A stretch of 64,000 nt of DNA, taken from the NCBI GenBank assembly GCA_900319225.1, contig ONNV01000002.1, forward strand, positions 157,508-221,507, read 5' to 3'. Shown in pieces: positions 17,580 to 26,235 of this stretch. Both the position numbers and the translations under genes were made by a program. Each line of letters opens with the position of its first letter. Positions within the stretch are counted from its first letter, which is position 1. The notes under the pieces were generated by a model, which saw only the letters and a list, made by a program, of their open reading frames with translations, had not been told where the DNA came from and made no database searches. This DNA is from an uncultured Prevotellaceae bacterium (GTDB taxonomy: Bacteria > Bacteroidota > Bacteroidia > Bacteroidales > Bacteroidaceae).

Positions 17580-18719
17580 TTATTTTATGAACCAACTCTC
17601 TGCAAGAAATAACACATTGATATTAAGTGAATAGGTCGGCCCGAAACCATCAAAATTGCTTCTTGCTCCGGTAATTGCTAATCGGATTTTTGATTCCGTA
17701 TAACCGGCACCGTATAAGTAAGCATCTAGATTCCTACGTATCTTCCAGTCGAAAGCCAGACCTGCATGCATCCTGAATCCGCTTGTTTCACTGCTTTCAA
17801 AAGAGTTGTTATTATTTCTGGGAGTATCTGAATCCTGATCAACAAATGAGACACCTATGCCTACGAGGGGTGTTAGGGATAGATTAGAATTGTCAAATAC
17901 TCTGTATCCTCCGCTAATACACATATTTCCTGCTCGTACACTCTTACCTTTGGTCCATGTGTAGTCATGTTTATTGTCATAGTAGAAATTGTCACATTGC
18001 AAGTTTCCGGACCATGCTAATAAACCATGAAAATCCAGAGACAGCTTTTTGTATAATGTTCCGAATCCAAACTGGATACCGATAGCAGGTCTTACGCCTT
18101 TGGCTATAGGTGATCCGTATTTTTCAAATCCCATACCGATATTGAAAGACAATGCCCAATTAGATTTTTCAAAATCAGGCACTTGTATAGGCTCTATACT
18201 GATGGTATCCAATTCGTTTTTGTATTGCTCTTCATACTTGAGAACCACAAGTGTATCGGTACCATAGTTGCTCTCCATGTCAAAAGCTGATAATGTGTTG
18301 CTTATCAGTTGCTGGTAATATGCATTCAGGTCTTCTTCCATGAAATTGCGGTTGAAAGAGTTTTGCATACGTCTGCGCAATACCTCAATCATATTGAATC
18401 TGGTCTGTTCGTATCGGAGTGTCCAGTCTGTACACTTATCGGGATCATACCATGATGAGAGTTTGTTCATCTTGACGGTCGAAGTTAAAGCTGGGAACCT
18501 GAAATTGCCTATTTTCTCTTTTTTGACTTCTTTATCAATGACGCAAAATAGATTGGATACGAACTTAACGTCATTTGGAGTATGTCTGACTTGAAATTCA
18601 TTCCATTTTACTGGACCTTCATCCCATTTTCTGAAAGACTGTTCATAGAGATTCTGGGCAGACAATAAGGAAAAGGACAAGGATAATGACAGTATACACA
18701 AGGATTTGAGCTTAAACAT
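17580..18719 (-). CDS. Secreted protein: degenerate DUF922-like domain plus beta-rich C-terminus (paralogue C)
   Basis: A 379-aa paralogue, first gene of the minus-strand trio. The signal peptide ends near SAQ (22). VKWNEF is at 37-42, SSWYDPDKCTDWTLRYEQTRFNM spans 88-110, where SW and the following EQ-F pattern echo DUF922 (SWV...HEQxHF), but the histidines are absent. MESNYGTDT closes the domain. The C-terminal part has the family motif FYYDNKHDYTWTKGK and SLTPLVGIG. A -7 box lies upstream, divergent from the rubrerythrin promoter. Confidence 0.6.
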   Translation of the reverse strand: MFKLKSLCILSLSLSFSLLSAQNLYEQSFRKWDEGPVKWNEFQVRHTPNDVKFVSNLFCVIDKEVKKEKIGNFRFPALTSTVKMNKLSSWYDPDKCTDWTLRYEQTRFNMIEVLRRRMQNSFNRNFMEEDLNAYYQQLISNTLSAFDMESNYGTDTLVVLKYEEQYKNELDTISIEPIQVPDFEKSNWALSFNIGMGFEKYGSPIAKGVRPAIGIQFGFGTLYKKLSLDFHGLLAWSGNLQCDNFYYDNKHDYTWTKGKSVRAGNMCISGGYRVFDNSNLSLTPLVGIGVSFVDQDSDTPRNNNNSFESSETSGFRMHAGLAFDWKIRRNLDAYLYGAGYTESKIRLAITGARSNFDGFGPTYSLNINVLFLAESWFIK

Positions 18720-18756
18720 AAAAACTGTATTATTGGATGAGGATATTTGTATACGG

Positions 18757-18764
18757 CAAAAGTA
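18757..18764 (-). promoter_or_regulatory. -7 box of the paralogue C-B-A operon
   Basis: TACTTTTG on the minus strand matches TAnnTTTG, 38 bp before the paralogue C start. No -33 match is visible. Confidence 0.5.
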
Positions 18765-18806
18765 CACTTTTGTTTGGTTCTGAGAGTTTATATCTTTTGT
18801 TTTTTA

Positions 18807-18814
18807 TATGTTTG
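18807..18814 (+). promoter_or_regulatory. -7 box of rubrerythrin
   Basis: TATGTTTG matches TAnnTTTG, 39 bp before the rubrerythrin ATG. The -33 region holds only weak T-rich matches. Confidence 0.5.
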
Positions 18815-18853
18815 TAGAAAAGTAGTATTATTAACCTTATAAACATCACGAAT

Positions 18854-19393
18854 ATGAGTAACAAGTATGCAGGAACCCAGACCGAGAAGAATCTGGAGGC
18901 AGCATTTGCCGGTGAGTCTATGGCTCGTAACAAGTACACCTATTTTGCTTCAAAGGCCAAGAAGGAGGGATTTGAGCAGATAGCAGCAATCTTTGAGGAG
19001 ACCGCCAACAATGAGAAGGAGCACGCCAAGCTCTGGTTCAAGGAGCTGGAGGGTATAGGCGATACAGCTCAGAACCTGGGTGCTGCCGCCGACGGCGAGA
19101 ACTATGAGTGGACCGATATGTACGAGGGCTTTGCCAAGACCGCCGAGCAGGAGGGATTCCCTGTACTGGCAGCACGTTTCCGTATGGTTGCCGCTATCGA
19201 GAAGCAGCATGAGGAGCGTTACCGCGCCCTGCTCAAGAACGTTGAGACAGCCAAGGTATTTGAGAAATCAGAGGTAAAGGTTTGGGAATGCCGCAACTGC
19301 GGTCACATCGTAGTGGGCACCAAGGCTCCGCAGATCTGCCCCGTTTGCCAGCATCCGCAGGCCTACTTTGAGGTTCACAAGGAGAATTATTAA
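18854..19393 (+). CDS. rbr: Rubrerythrin
   Basis: Cytoplasmic di-iron peroxidase of 179 aa that reduces hydrogen peroxide in anaerobes. The ferritin-like four-helix domain (residues 1-140) carries the expected Glu/His ligands ([33 protein letters not shown]), and a C-terminal rubredoxin domain has the CRNCG and CPVC cysteine pairs. Its G+C-richer coding sequence contrasts with the A+T-rich paralogue genes on both sides. Confidence 0.95.
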   Translation: MSNKYAGTQTEKNLEAAFAGESMARNKYTYFASKAKKEGFEQIAAIFEETANNEKEHAKLWFKELEGIGDTAQNLGAAADGENYEWTDMYEGFAKTAEQEGFPVLAARFRMVAAIEKQHEERYRALLKNVETAKVFEKSEVKVWECRNCGHIVVGTKAPQICPVCQHPQAYFEVHKENY

Positions 19394-19400
19394 CTGTTTG

Positions 19401-19432
19401 CAATTGGGGAGAGTATCCCCAATTGTTTTTTT
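19401..19432 (+). terminator. Terminator after rubrerythrin
   Basis: CAATTGGGGA (19401-19410) and TCCCCAATTG (19416-19425) pair perfectly around a 5-nt loop, followed by seven T. Confidence 0.85.
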
Positions 19433-19441
19433 ATTCAATAT

Positions 19442-20626
19442 ATGATTCCAATAATTTATCGCAGGACACTGTTGATGATGTGCCTGCTTCTGTTTGCATC
19501 AAGTAAATTATCGCTTTCTGCAAAAAAAGATGATATCAGGCTGAGACCCTGGAGTGACGGACCTCTTACATGGACCGATTATCAGAAAACCGGGTTTGGG
19601 GATAATGCGAACTATTCTACAAAATTTAAATATGCATTAATATCGGGCCAGAAGAAAGTCAAGATAGATAACCATAAGTTCGTGTACTATAATGTAATCT
19701 GTAACCAGATAAGCAATGAGTCATATTACAACTCTCTTAAGGCTACAGAGTGGGATCTCAGAACGGATCAGGTTGTCTTTGATATAGCAGAACTTTACTC
19801 CCGATATATCCAGAACCGGGGATTAGGCAACACTTCTCAGGTTTTTTATAAAACAAAGGACGATTATTGGGAGAGGGCCCAAAAAGAGATAGATAAGTTC
19901 CTGAAAGAGAGTAACCAAGGTAAAGACACATCGGTTGTAAGGAAATATGAGGAATCTGTCAGAACTGATCTGGAACGGACTCCAAGGAAAGAGCCGGATT
20001 TGAGTATGGGCGGACGAGTTCCGGATATGTGGGGCTTTTACTTTGCATACAACAGATGTACATTTTTAGGAAAGACCTCTACTGACTTGGCGAATGCAAA
20101 CGGCATAAGCATCGGCTTTGATCATCTGGGAATGAAGGGCTGGTATTTTGATTTTGGTTTTTCCGGTGATTTTACATCGGTCAAGACTCAAGAATTTTAT
20201 TTTGACCCCGCCTACAGTTATAACTGGGAGACCGGTAAGAACACCAATCTGACCCGTTTCTTTGTGAATATGGGTCATACACTCAAATCCAATCAGTATT
20301 TCAGGCTGATTCCATATGCCGGTATCGGCTATTCTGAATTGGTACAACAATCCAATACATACAACGAAAAAGGGAATTCTTATTATGCAAGCGATTTCGG
20401 TGGCCTTTCGGTGATGGCCGGTTTGAATGCAGACTGGGTTTTCAGGCTTACGGTCCGTCCGGACGAAGTTGTGGAGAACAGCCTGAGATTCAAATTATTC
20501 GGTGCCTATGACCAATTGGGCGGTAAAAACGCATGGTCTGTAAATGTAGGCCTGGCTTTTCATCTTGACGTAAAGAGCTACAACGACGCAGCAATGGTGT
20601 TTATCCCAATTCCCCTTTTCTTCTGA
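19442..20626 (+). CDS. Secreted protein: degenerate DUF922-like domain plus beta-rich C-terminus (paralogue D)
   Basis: The fourth family member, 394 aa, on the opposite strand from the other three. A signal peptide (YRRTLLMMCLLLFASS) precedes PLTWTDY (41-47), EWDLRTDQVVFDIAELYSR (103-121) and ESNQGKDTSVV. FDIAELYSR is nearly the DUF922 consensus, yet the zinc-ligand positions before it are lost. The C-terminal half shares FYFDPAYSYNWETGK and YAGIGY. It starts 10 bp after the rubrerythrin terminator, leaving no room for a separate promoter, so it likely depends on read-through. Confidence 0.6.
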   Translation: MIPIIYRRTLLMMCLLLFASSKLSLSAKKDDIRLRPWSDGPLTWTDYQKTGFGDNANYSTKFKYALISGQKKVKIDNHKFVYYNVICNQISNESYYNSLKATEWDLRTDQVVFDIAELYSRYIQNRGLGNTSQVFYKTKDDYWERAQKEIDKFLKESNQGKDTSVVRKYEESVRTDLERTPRKEPDLSMGGRVPDMWGFYFAYNRCTFLGKTSTDLANANGISIGFDHLGMKGWYFDFGFSGDFTSVKTQEFYFDPAYSYNWETGKNTNLTRFFVNMGHTLKSNQYFRLIPYAGIGYSELVQQSNTYNEKGNSYYASDFGGLSVMAGLNADWVFRLTVRPDEVVENSLRFKLFGAYDQLGGKNAWSVNVGLAFHLDVKSYNDAAMVFIPIPLFF

Positions 20627-20635
20627 TGATCTGAT

Positions 20636-20779
20636 CCGCCAAAGTGTCCCACGCTCACCGGCCCAAGAGAGTATTCTGAGGCGGATGAGTGTGGGACACA
20701 GGCTCTACATGAGGGTATGTAACACAACGAACCCCGCTACAAGCGTTGTGAGCGGGGTCGGTGTGGGACACTTTGGCGG
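20636..20779. repeat. Inverted-repeat element between convergent genes
   Basis: CCGCCAAAGTGTCCCAC (20636-20652) and its exact inverse (20763-20779) bound about 110 bp. Inside is a strong hairpin at 20731-20758 (ACCCCGCT/AGCGGGGT with an inner ACAA/TTGT) and a further partial GTGTGGGACA copy near 20690. The element fills the gap between paralogue D and the acyl-CoA synthetase and probably terminates both. A single arm of the same sequence recurs at 42961. Confidence 0.65.
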
Positions 20780-20797
20780 GGTGGGGCCGATTCGCGG

Positions 20798-22450
20798 TTA
20801 CTTGTACATGAAGCGGCGGATGCTGCCCTTGGGAGTTTTGGCGAAGGGCTCAAAGCGCAGCTCGTAACCGTTTACGGTCGAGTAGGCGGGGAGCTTGGAG
20901 TTGAGCAGGCTGATGTTCTGCTTCATGATGGCCTCCAGGGCATCGGCATTGAGGCCGGCCTTGTCCAGGGCGTCCATGTTGGGAACTATCAGGGCTATGA
21001 TCTTGGTGTCACGCTGAAGTACTATTGACTCAGCTACATAGGGCAGCTCGTTCAGGATAACCTCAATCTCCTCGGGGTATACGTTCTGTCCGTTGCCGGC
21101 CAGGATCATGTTCTTGCTGCGGCCCAGCAGGAATACGTTGCGGTCCTTGTCGATGGTACCCATATCGCCGGTGCGGAACCAGCCGTCCTTGAGTACCTGG
21201 TCAGTTGCATCCTGGTTCTTGTAGTAGCCCTTGAACACCTGATCGCCCTTGACCGAGAGCTCGCCGGCAATGTGCTCGGGATCAGGTGAGTCAATCTTTA
21301 CCTCCATGATATCGGGCAGATACTCGCCGCATGACTTGGGGATATACTTGCCAAGTTTTCCGTATGATACGATAGGAGCCAGCTCTGTCAGACCGTAACC
21401 GGTAATGAACGGCAGCTGCAGCTTGTAAACCAGCAGTGACTCAACCTCGGACGGGATTGCTGCACCGCCTGTGGCGAATACCTCGATGTTGCCGCCCATG
21501 GCGTTGATGAGCTTGTCATGCAGCATCTTGCAGAATTCGGGGTTGTGCTTGTAATCGGCCAGTTTTGCCTTGCCTTCGGGGCTCTTTATCTCTTCGCCCA
21601 GTACATACTCGGCAAACTTGACAAAGATAAGGGGTACGCCATAGAATATGCGGGGCTTAACCTCTTGCAGAGCAGCCTGTACGTTGGACGGGATGGGCGG
21701 GAGTCCCAGAACTGTTACGTGCATACCCATGGTCATTGGGATAACTACATCGCATGCCAGACCAAAGCTGTGTGCGTGGGGCAGCAGGCTCAGGTAGTTC
21801 TCACGCGGGTGGAAGGGGAATCCGGGACGGATAACCTGCACATTGGCTGTGAAGTTGCGGTAGGTGAGCATTACACCCTTGGGATTGCCGGTTGAGCCCG
21901 ATGTGTACAGGATGGCGCACACATCATCAATGTCAGGATTGCAAACCTGGAAATCGGCGGGCTGCATACCTGCGGGGAACTGTGCGGAGAGCAGTGCATC
22001 GGCCTGGGCATAGATATCGGCCACGCCGTTACGGCTTGCCAGAACCTTGCCTGTGCCGGCATCGATGACGCAGAGCACCTGCGGCATCTCGTCAAAGTTC
22101 ATCTCATCGAAAGTGCGCTTCTCAGTATAGAGAATCTTACTATCGGAGTGGTTTACCAGGCGCTGTGTATCGGCCGGGGTAAATGCGTTATAAAGATGTA
22201 CTGCAACGTAGCCCTTGCTCACGGCGGCCATAAAGACCGATGCGCCCAGGGCAGAGCTCTTGGTGTTGATGGCTATCTTGTCACCGGTTTTGAGGCCGGC
22301 TTTCTTCCATATCAGGTCTAATGTGTTTACGCGCTCCGCGAGTTGGCGGTAGGTGATGGTCGATTTGCGGAAATCACTCAGTGCGGGACGGTCCCAGCAC
22401 TCTCTTGTTGCGCCCTCAAAGAGCTTTATGAAATTGTCAATCTTCAACAT
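20798..22450 (-). CDS. AMP-forming acyl-CoA synthetase
   Basis: ANL-superfamily ligase of 550 aa that activates a carboxylic acid, probably a long-chain fatty acid, via acyl-AMP. The P-loop YTSGSTGNPKGV lies at 182-193, followed by the ITGYGLTE motif, WFRTGDMG and the C-terminal hinge and catalytic Lys near GSIRRFMYK. Substrate specificity cannot be read directly; homologues are annotated as long-chain fatty acid-CoA ligases. Confidence 0.85.
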   Translation of the reverse strand: MLKIDNFIKLFEGATRECWDRPALSDFRKSTITYRQLAERVNTLDLIWKKAGLKTGDKIAINTKSSALGASVFMAAVSKGYVAVHLYNAFTPADTQRLVNHSDSKILYTEKRTFDEMNFDEMPQVLCVIDAGTGKVLASRNGVADIYAQADALLSAQFPAGMQPADFQVCNPDIDDVCAILYTSGSTGNPKGVMLTYRNFTANVQVIRPGFPFHPRENYLSLLPHAHSFGLACDVVIPMTMGMHVTVLGLPPIPSNVQAALQEVKPRIFYGVPLIFVKFAEYVLGEEIKSPEGKAKLADYKHNPEFCKMLHDKLINAMGGNIEVFATGGAAIPSEVESLLVYKLQLPFITGYGLTELAPIVSYGKLGKYIPKSCGEYLPDIMEVKIDSPDPEHIAGELSVKGDQVFKGYYKNQDATDQVLKDGWFRTGDMGTIDKDRNVFLLGRSKNMILAGNGQNVYPEEIEVILNELPYVAESIVLQRDTKIIALIVPNMDALDKAGLNADALEAIMKQNISLLNSKLPAYSTVNGYELRFEPFAKTPKGSIRRFMYK

Positions 22451-22515
22451 TTAATTATTGGTTTGGATTAAAAACTGTCGCGAATTTAGAAGAATAATAC
22501 CCAAACCGCACATTA

Positions 22516-22535
22516 TTGGCCTTGTTTGTGGCCAA
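22516..22535. promoter_or_regulatory. TTGGCC-N8-GGCCAA inverted repeat
   Basis: A perfect 6-bp inverted repeat with an 8-bp spacer, 66-85 bp upstream of the acyl-CoA synthetase start. It has the shape of a dimeric regulator site; a fatty-acid-responsive repressor is only a guess. Confidence 0.35.
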
Positions 22536-22555
22536 ATACCAGCTATTGTTGGTGA

Positions 22556-22590
22556 AGTGACGCAAAGTTAAACGACCCCTTTGCGTCACT
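22556..22590 (-). terminator. Terminator overlapping the acyltransferase stop codon
   Basis: AGTGACGCAAAG (22556-22567) and CTTTGCGTCACT (22579-22590) pair over 12 bp with an 11-nt loop. Read on the minus strand the hairpin begins within the last codons and stop codon (22586-22588) of the acyltransferase gene. Confidence 0.65.
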
Positions 22591-23680
22591 TTTCACCCAG
22601 GACACTCCAGCGGATGAACGGGATGCGGCGCAGGAGCTCGTAGATAAGGGGCGAGAGGCTGAATACTGCTACGGCCAGAATCAGGTACATGGCAACCGGG
22701 GGAAGGGTGGTGTGCACCTTCATCTGATAGCCCAGGGCGGCGATTACCAGATAATGAACTATGTAGAGACCGTAACTGGAGCGGGTCATATACTGCGAGA
22801 AGGGGTTGGTGCAGTCAAAACGGGCAGCAAACCAGCCCATCATGGCCAGGCACATCAGCCACCCGTAGAGACAGTTCAGGGGGCTGCACAGGTATTCGGG
22901 CGATGTGTTGTTCTGTCCCCATGTGGTTATAATCAGTATTACGCCCGATATTACCGCGCACGCCATCATCGGAATCCATGCTTTGCGCACTTTCTGCTGC
23001 ACCTCATCATGTGAGAATACAAAGTATCCCATCAGGAAAACGGTCAGGTAGAACAGGGGCTTGTAGAGGTTTATAAGTCCGTCGGCCGATTCGGGGCGCG
23101 GGTTCTTGATGAGCGTCTGCTCGGCGGCCCAGAAGAGCAGTCCCAGCAGTATGATTACTATGGTATTGGCCTTGCCACACCAGTTCCAGAACCTGTCTTT
23201 GCCGTCCAGTCTGCATACCAGCAAAAGGATGAGCGAGAATAACCACAGGTCCTGTATGAACCACAGCGGTCCGGTGCCGCTTACGGCGTAGATTCCGTAT
23301 CGGATGGGCAATGGAATACCGTCCATGAGTACGGCCTGAGCAGTTATGGCGTTGAAATACCCAACCATCCAATGGAATACAAACAGTCCGATGGTGCCGG
23401 GCACAAGCAGTTTGCGGGTACGGGAACGGAACCACTCCTTGCGGGATCGGCTCTGGAGTGAGTATCGGGCACTGATACCCGCCAGCAGGAACATTATCGG
23501 CATAAACCAGGGATATACCATATACATAAGCACGTCCTGATACTGTTGGGCATCGGGGAATTCACCGAATCCGCCTATTCCGCCAAATACTCCCTTGTTG
23601 TTGTAAAAATAGATAACGTGGTACAGAAGTACCAGCAGCACTGTCGTCCAGCGCAGATTGTCAATCCAATGCTTTCTCAT
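22586..23680 (-). CDS. Acyltransferase 3 family membrane protein
   Basis: Polytopic membrane protein of 364 aa with about ten hydrophobic helices. It begins MRKHWIDNLRW with an early YHVIYFY segment typical of the acyltransferase_3 fold, and RYSLQSRSRKEWFRSRTRKLL carries the conserved basic R-x10-R region. Such enzymes O-acylate envelope sugars or other substrates. Its gene overlaps apbE by 4 bp and is last in a five-gene operon. Confidence 0.8.
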   Translation of the reverse strand: MRKHWIDNLRWTTVLLVLLYHVIYFYNNKGVFGGIGGFGEFPDAQQYQDVLMYMVYPWFMPIMFLLAGISARYSLQSRSRKEWFRSRTRKLLVPGTIGLFVFHWMVGYFNAITAQAVLMDGIPLPIRYGIYAVSGTGPLWFIQDLWLFSLILLLVCRLDGKDRFWNWCGKANTIVIILLGLLFWAAEQTLIKNPRPESADGLINLYKPLFYLTVFLMGYFVFSHDEVQQKVRKAWIPMMACAVISGVILIITTWGQNNTSPEYLCSPLNCLYGWLMCLAMMGWFAARFDCTNPFSQYMTRSSYGLYIVHYLVIAALGYQMKVHTTLPPVAMYLILAVAVFSLSPLIYELLRRIPFIRWSVLGEK

Positions 23681-24699
23681 TTTGGAAGGCCCTCCATAGC
23701 CTGGTTTAATATCATATTGTTGGTGGTGATTGTGCCGTCGGGAGTCTGGTAGATCAGGTAGGCCTGGAATTCGGGATGGCGGGAGAGCAGGGCCTGGGCG
23801 CTGTCAAGTCCCATTACCATCATTGAGGTGGCCAGGGCGTCGGCGGTGGCGCAGTCGGGTGCAAAGACAGTGGCCGACAGCAGACTGTGACTAACCGGCT
23901 GGCAAGTGTGCGGGTCAATAGTGTGGGCGTATTTGCGTCCGTCCTTGACGTAGAAATTGCGGTAGTTGCCCGATGTGGCCATAGCGATGTCGGTAACGGG
24001 AATTACGGTCTGGAGCTCGGAACTCACAGAGAGAGAGTCATCTACAGGCTTGCTTATGCCTATGTTCCAGAGCTTGCCCTTGGGATTCTGACCCGAAACC
24101 ACAATCTCGCCGCCAATCTCTACCATAAAATCAACAATACCTTTTGAGCGTAGCATGGAAGCCACCATATCGCTGCCAAAACCTTTTGCTATTGCACTGC
24201 AGTCCAGCATGATACGCGGATCATCCTTGGTAATCAGCCCGTCGGCCTCATGAATCTTACGGTATCCTGTAATCTCAAGCAGACTGTCAATTGTAGCCTG
24301 CCGTATGTTCTCGGCATGCTTGAACCCGAATCCCCATGCATTCACGGCCGGAGCCACGGTAATATCAAACGCGCCGCCGGTAAGGTCCGATATCTCCATG
24401 GCGCGGCGATAGACCTTGAGGAACAGCGTATCATCCACAAAAACACTCTCCGAACGGTTTACTGCGGATATCGTTGAATTGGGATTGAACATGGAGAGCG
24501 CATTGTCCACAAGCGCCAGAGTATGCTCTATATCCTCCTGCAGGTCAGCGTTATAAAGATATGTGATATGATAACTGGTACCGAAAACAAGTCCCTGTGC
24601 AGTACGGTACTCAGGCTTGGCCTCACTGCGGCTGTGGGTCAGTATCAGGATGGTTCCTATGATCAGGAACGCCAGGAAAGGGTAGTGCCATTTTTTCAT
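23677..24699 (-). CDS. apbE: FAD:protein FMN transferase
   Basis: A 340-aa exported flavin transferase that attaches FMN to Thr residues of partners such as NqrB/NqrC or RnfG. An N-terminal membrane helix or signal (FLAFLIIGTILILTHS) is followed by GGAFDITVAPAVNAWGFG (near 118-135), DCSAIAKGFGSD, AHTIDPHT and the magnesium-site ATADALATSMMVMG near the end. It sits 1 bp from mntP and overlaps the acyltransferase gene. No Nqr or Rnf genes are in this window. Confidence 0.9.
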   Translation of the reverse strand: MKKWHYPFLAFLIIGTILILTHSRSEAKPEYRTAQGLVFGTSYHITYLYNADLQEDIEHTLALVDNALSMFNPNSTISAVNRSESVFVDDTLFLKVYRRAMEISDLTGGAFDITVAPAVNAWGFGFKHAENIRQATIDSLLEITGYRKIHEADGLITKDDPRIMLDCSAIAKGFGSDMVASMLRSKGIVDFMVEIGGEIVVSGQNPKGKLWNIGISKPVDDSLSVSSELQTVIPVTDIAMATSGNYRNFYVKDGRKYAHTIDPHTCQPVSHSLLSATVFAPDCATADALATSMMVMGLDSAQALLSRHPEFQAYLIYQTPDGTITTNNMILNQAMEGLPK

Positions 24700-24700
24700 A

Positions 24701-25273
24701 TCATGCCGTCAGATGTTCAATCAGGATTTTTACTCCTATTCCTATAAGTATTATGCCGCCTATGATCTCGACCGGGAAGTTTATGCGCTTGCCCGCGTAG
24801 GCTCCTATCATAAATCCGGCCACCGAGAACAGGAACGAGCCGATGCCGATGATTACCACCGGAAGCAGAATGCTTGCAAATGTGAGGTAACCCGAGCAGC
24901 CGAATGACAGGCCTACAGCCAGGGCATCAATGCTGGTGGCAACCGCCATGGTCAGGGTGGTGGAGAACTTGGTGGGGTCAAATGACTTCTCATCTTCATC
25001 GGACTTGAGTCCGCTCAGAATCATTCGGCCGCCCAGGAATGCCAGAAGGCCGAATGCTATCCAGTGGTCCCAACGCTCCAAAGCGCTGCTGAACGAACTT
25101 ATTCCCAGCCATCCTATCATGGGCATGAGGGCCTGGAACAGACCGAACATCAACGCTGTGACAAGCATGGTACGCACCACAAGGCGGCGCTGAATGAGCC
25201 CGCTGGTTATGGAAACTGTAAAGCAGTCCATCGCAAGTGCCACGGACAGGAGTATGAGATCAAGTAATGACAT
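24701..25273 (-). CDS. mntP: Manganese efflux pump
   Basis: A 190-aa inner-membrane protein with six predicted helices in two homologous halves. Each half carries the characteristic acidic site: ALAMDCFTVSITSG (residues 13-26) and ATSIDALAVGLSFG near 113. The family exports Mn2+. It sits inside the DUF4199-GT2-mntP-apbE-acyltransferase operon; no yybP-ykoY riboswitch is visible upstream. Confidence 0.88.
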   Translation of the reverse strand: MSLLDLILLSVALAMDCFTVSITSGLIQRRLVVRTMLVTALMFGLFQALMPMIGWLGISSFSSALERWDHWIAFGLLAFLGGRMILSGLKSDEDEKSFDPTKFSTTLTMAVATSIDALAVGLSFGCSGYLTFASILLPVVIIGIGSFLFSVAGFMIGAYAGKRINFPVEIIGGIILIGIGVKILIEHLTA

Positions 25274-25276
25274 GGA

Positions 25277-26233
25277 TTATTTTATCTCCTTTTCAATCTT
25301 GTAGTCGTTGCGGTTCTGCGAGCTGCGGCTCACCAGTTCTGCAAGGAATCCTACCAGGAACATGAGGGTACCCACGATAATACCGGTAAGAGCTATGTAG
25401 AAGTAGGGGTTGTCTGTGATAAGACGTGCAGGAACTCCGTGTGACAGGCACACAAGCTTGTTTACTCCAATCACTACGATGGCAATGAAGCAGAGCACGA
25501 ACATGCCTGATCCGCACAGACCGAAGAAATGCATGGGCTGCTTGCCGAACCGGTTCAGGAACCAGAGTGTCATCAGGTCCAGATAACCGTTCACAAATCG
25601 GTCCAGACCGAACTTGGTCTTGCCGTACTTGCGGGCCTGGTGGTGAACTACCTTCTCACCTATCTTGCCGAATCCGGCGTTCTTGGCCAGGAACGGGATG
25701 TAACGGTGCATCTCACCGTAAACCTCAATATTCTTGACCACCTCCTTGCGGTATGCCTTAAGGCCGCAGTTCATGTCATGCAGCTTAAGACCGGTCACCC
25801 TGCGTGCGGTCCAGTTGTATATCTTGGAGGGTATGTTTTTGCTGAACTTGCCGTCATAGCGTTTCTTCTTCCAGCCCGATACCAGGTCATAGCCATCCTC
25901 GCGGATCATACGTACCATCTCGGGAACCTCCTCGGGGCTGTCCTGCAGGTCGGCATCCATGGTAACCACGATATCACCCTGAGCCATCTCAAATCCGCAG
26001 AACAGGGCGGGGGACTTGCCGTAGTTGCGGCGGAACTTGATACCCTTTACAATGTCGGGGTTATCGGCCTTAAGACCTTCAATAATGCTCCAGGACTCAT
26101 CTGTGCTGCCGTCATCTACAAATATAACCTCGTAGCTGAACTTGTTCTGATCCATTACGCGGCCAATCCACTGGAAGAGTTCCGGAATTGACTCTGCCTC
26201 GTTAAGAAGGGGTACTATGATTGAAATATCCAT
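25277..26233 (-). CDS. Membrane GT2 glycosyltransferase, GtrB/DPM1-like
   Basis: A 318-aa polyprenol-phosphate glycosyltransferase. The GT-A domain has SIIVPLLNEAESIPELFQW, DDGSTDES near 38-45 and DADLQDSPEE near 92, followed by two C-terminal membrane helices (about 230-255, 265-290). It probably loads a sugar onto undecaprenyl phosphate at the inner membrane. The Met at 26233 matches homologue starts; a longer frame to 26299 would overlap the DUF4199 gene. The DUF4199 gene ends 2 bp upstream. Confidence 0.83.
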   Translation of the reverse strand: MDISIIVPLLNEAESIPELFQWIGRVMDQNKFSYEVIFVDDGSTDESWSIIEGLKADNPDIVKGIKFRRNYGKSPALFCGFEMAQGDIVVTMDADLQDSPEEVPEMVRMIREDGYDLVSGWKKKRYDGKFSKNIPSKIYNWTARRVTGLKLHDMNCGLKAYRKEVVKNIEVYGEMHRYIPFLAKNAGFGKIGEKVVHHQARKYGKTKFGLDRFVNGYLDLMTLWFLNRFGKQPMHFFGLCGSGMFVLCFIAIVVIGVNKLVCLSHGVPARLITDNPYFYIALTGIIVGTLMFLVGFLAELVSRSSQNRNDYKIEKEIK

Positions 26234-26235
26234 AA

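Noticed and set aside
20798-22450. Gramicidin-type NRPS adenylation domain
   Set aside because: The protein is a free-standing 550-aa ligase without carrier or condensation domains and with acyl-CoA synthetase-type motifs.
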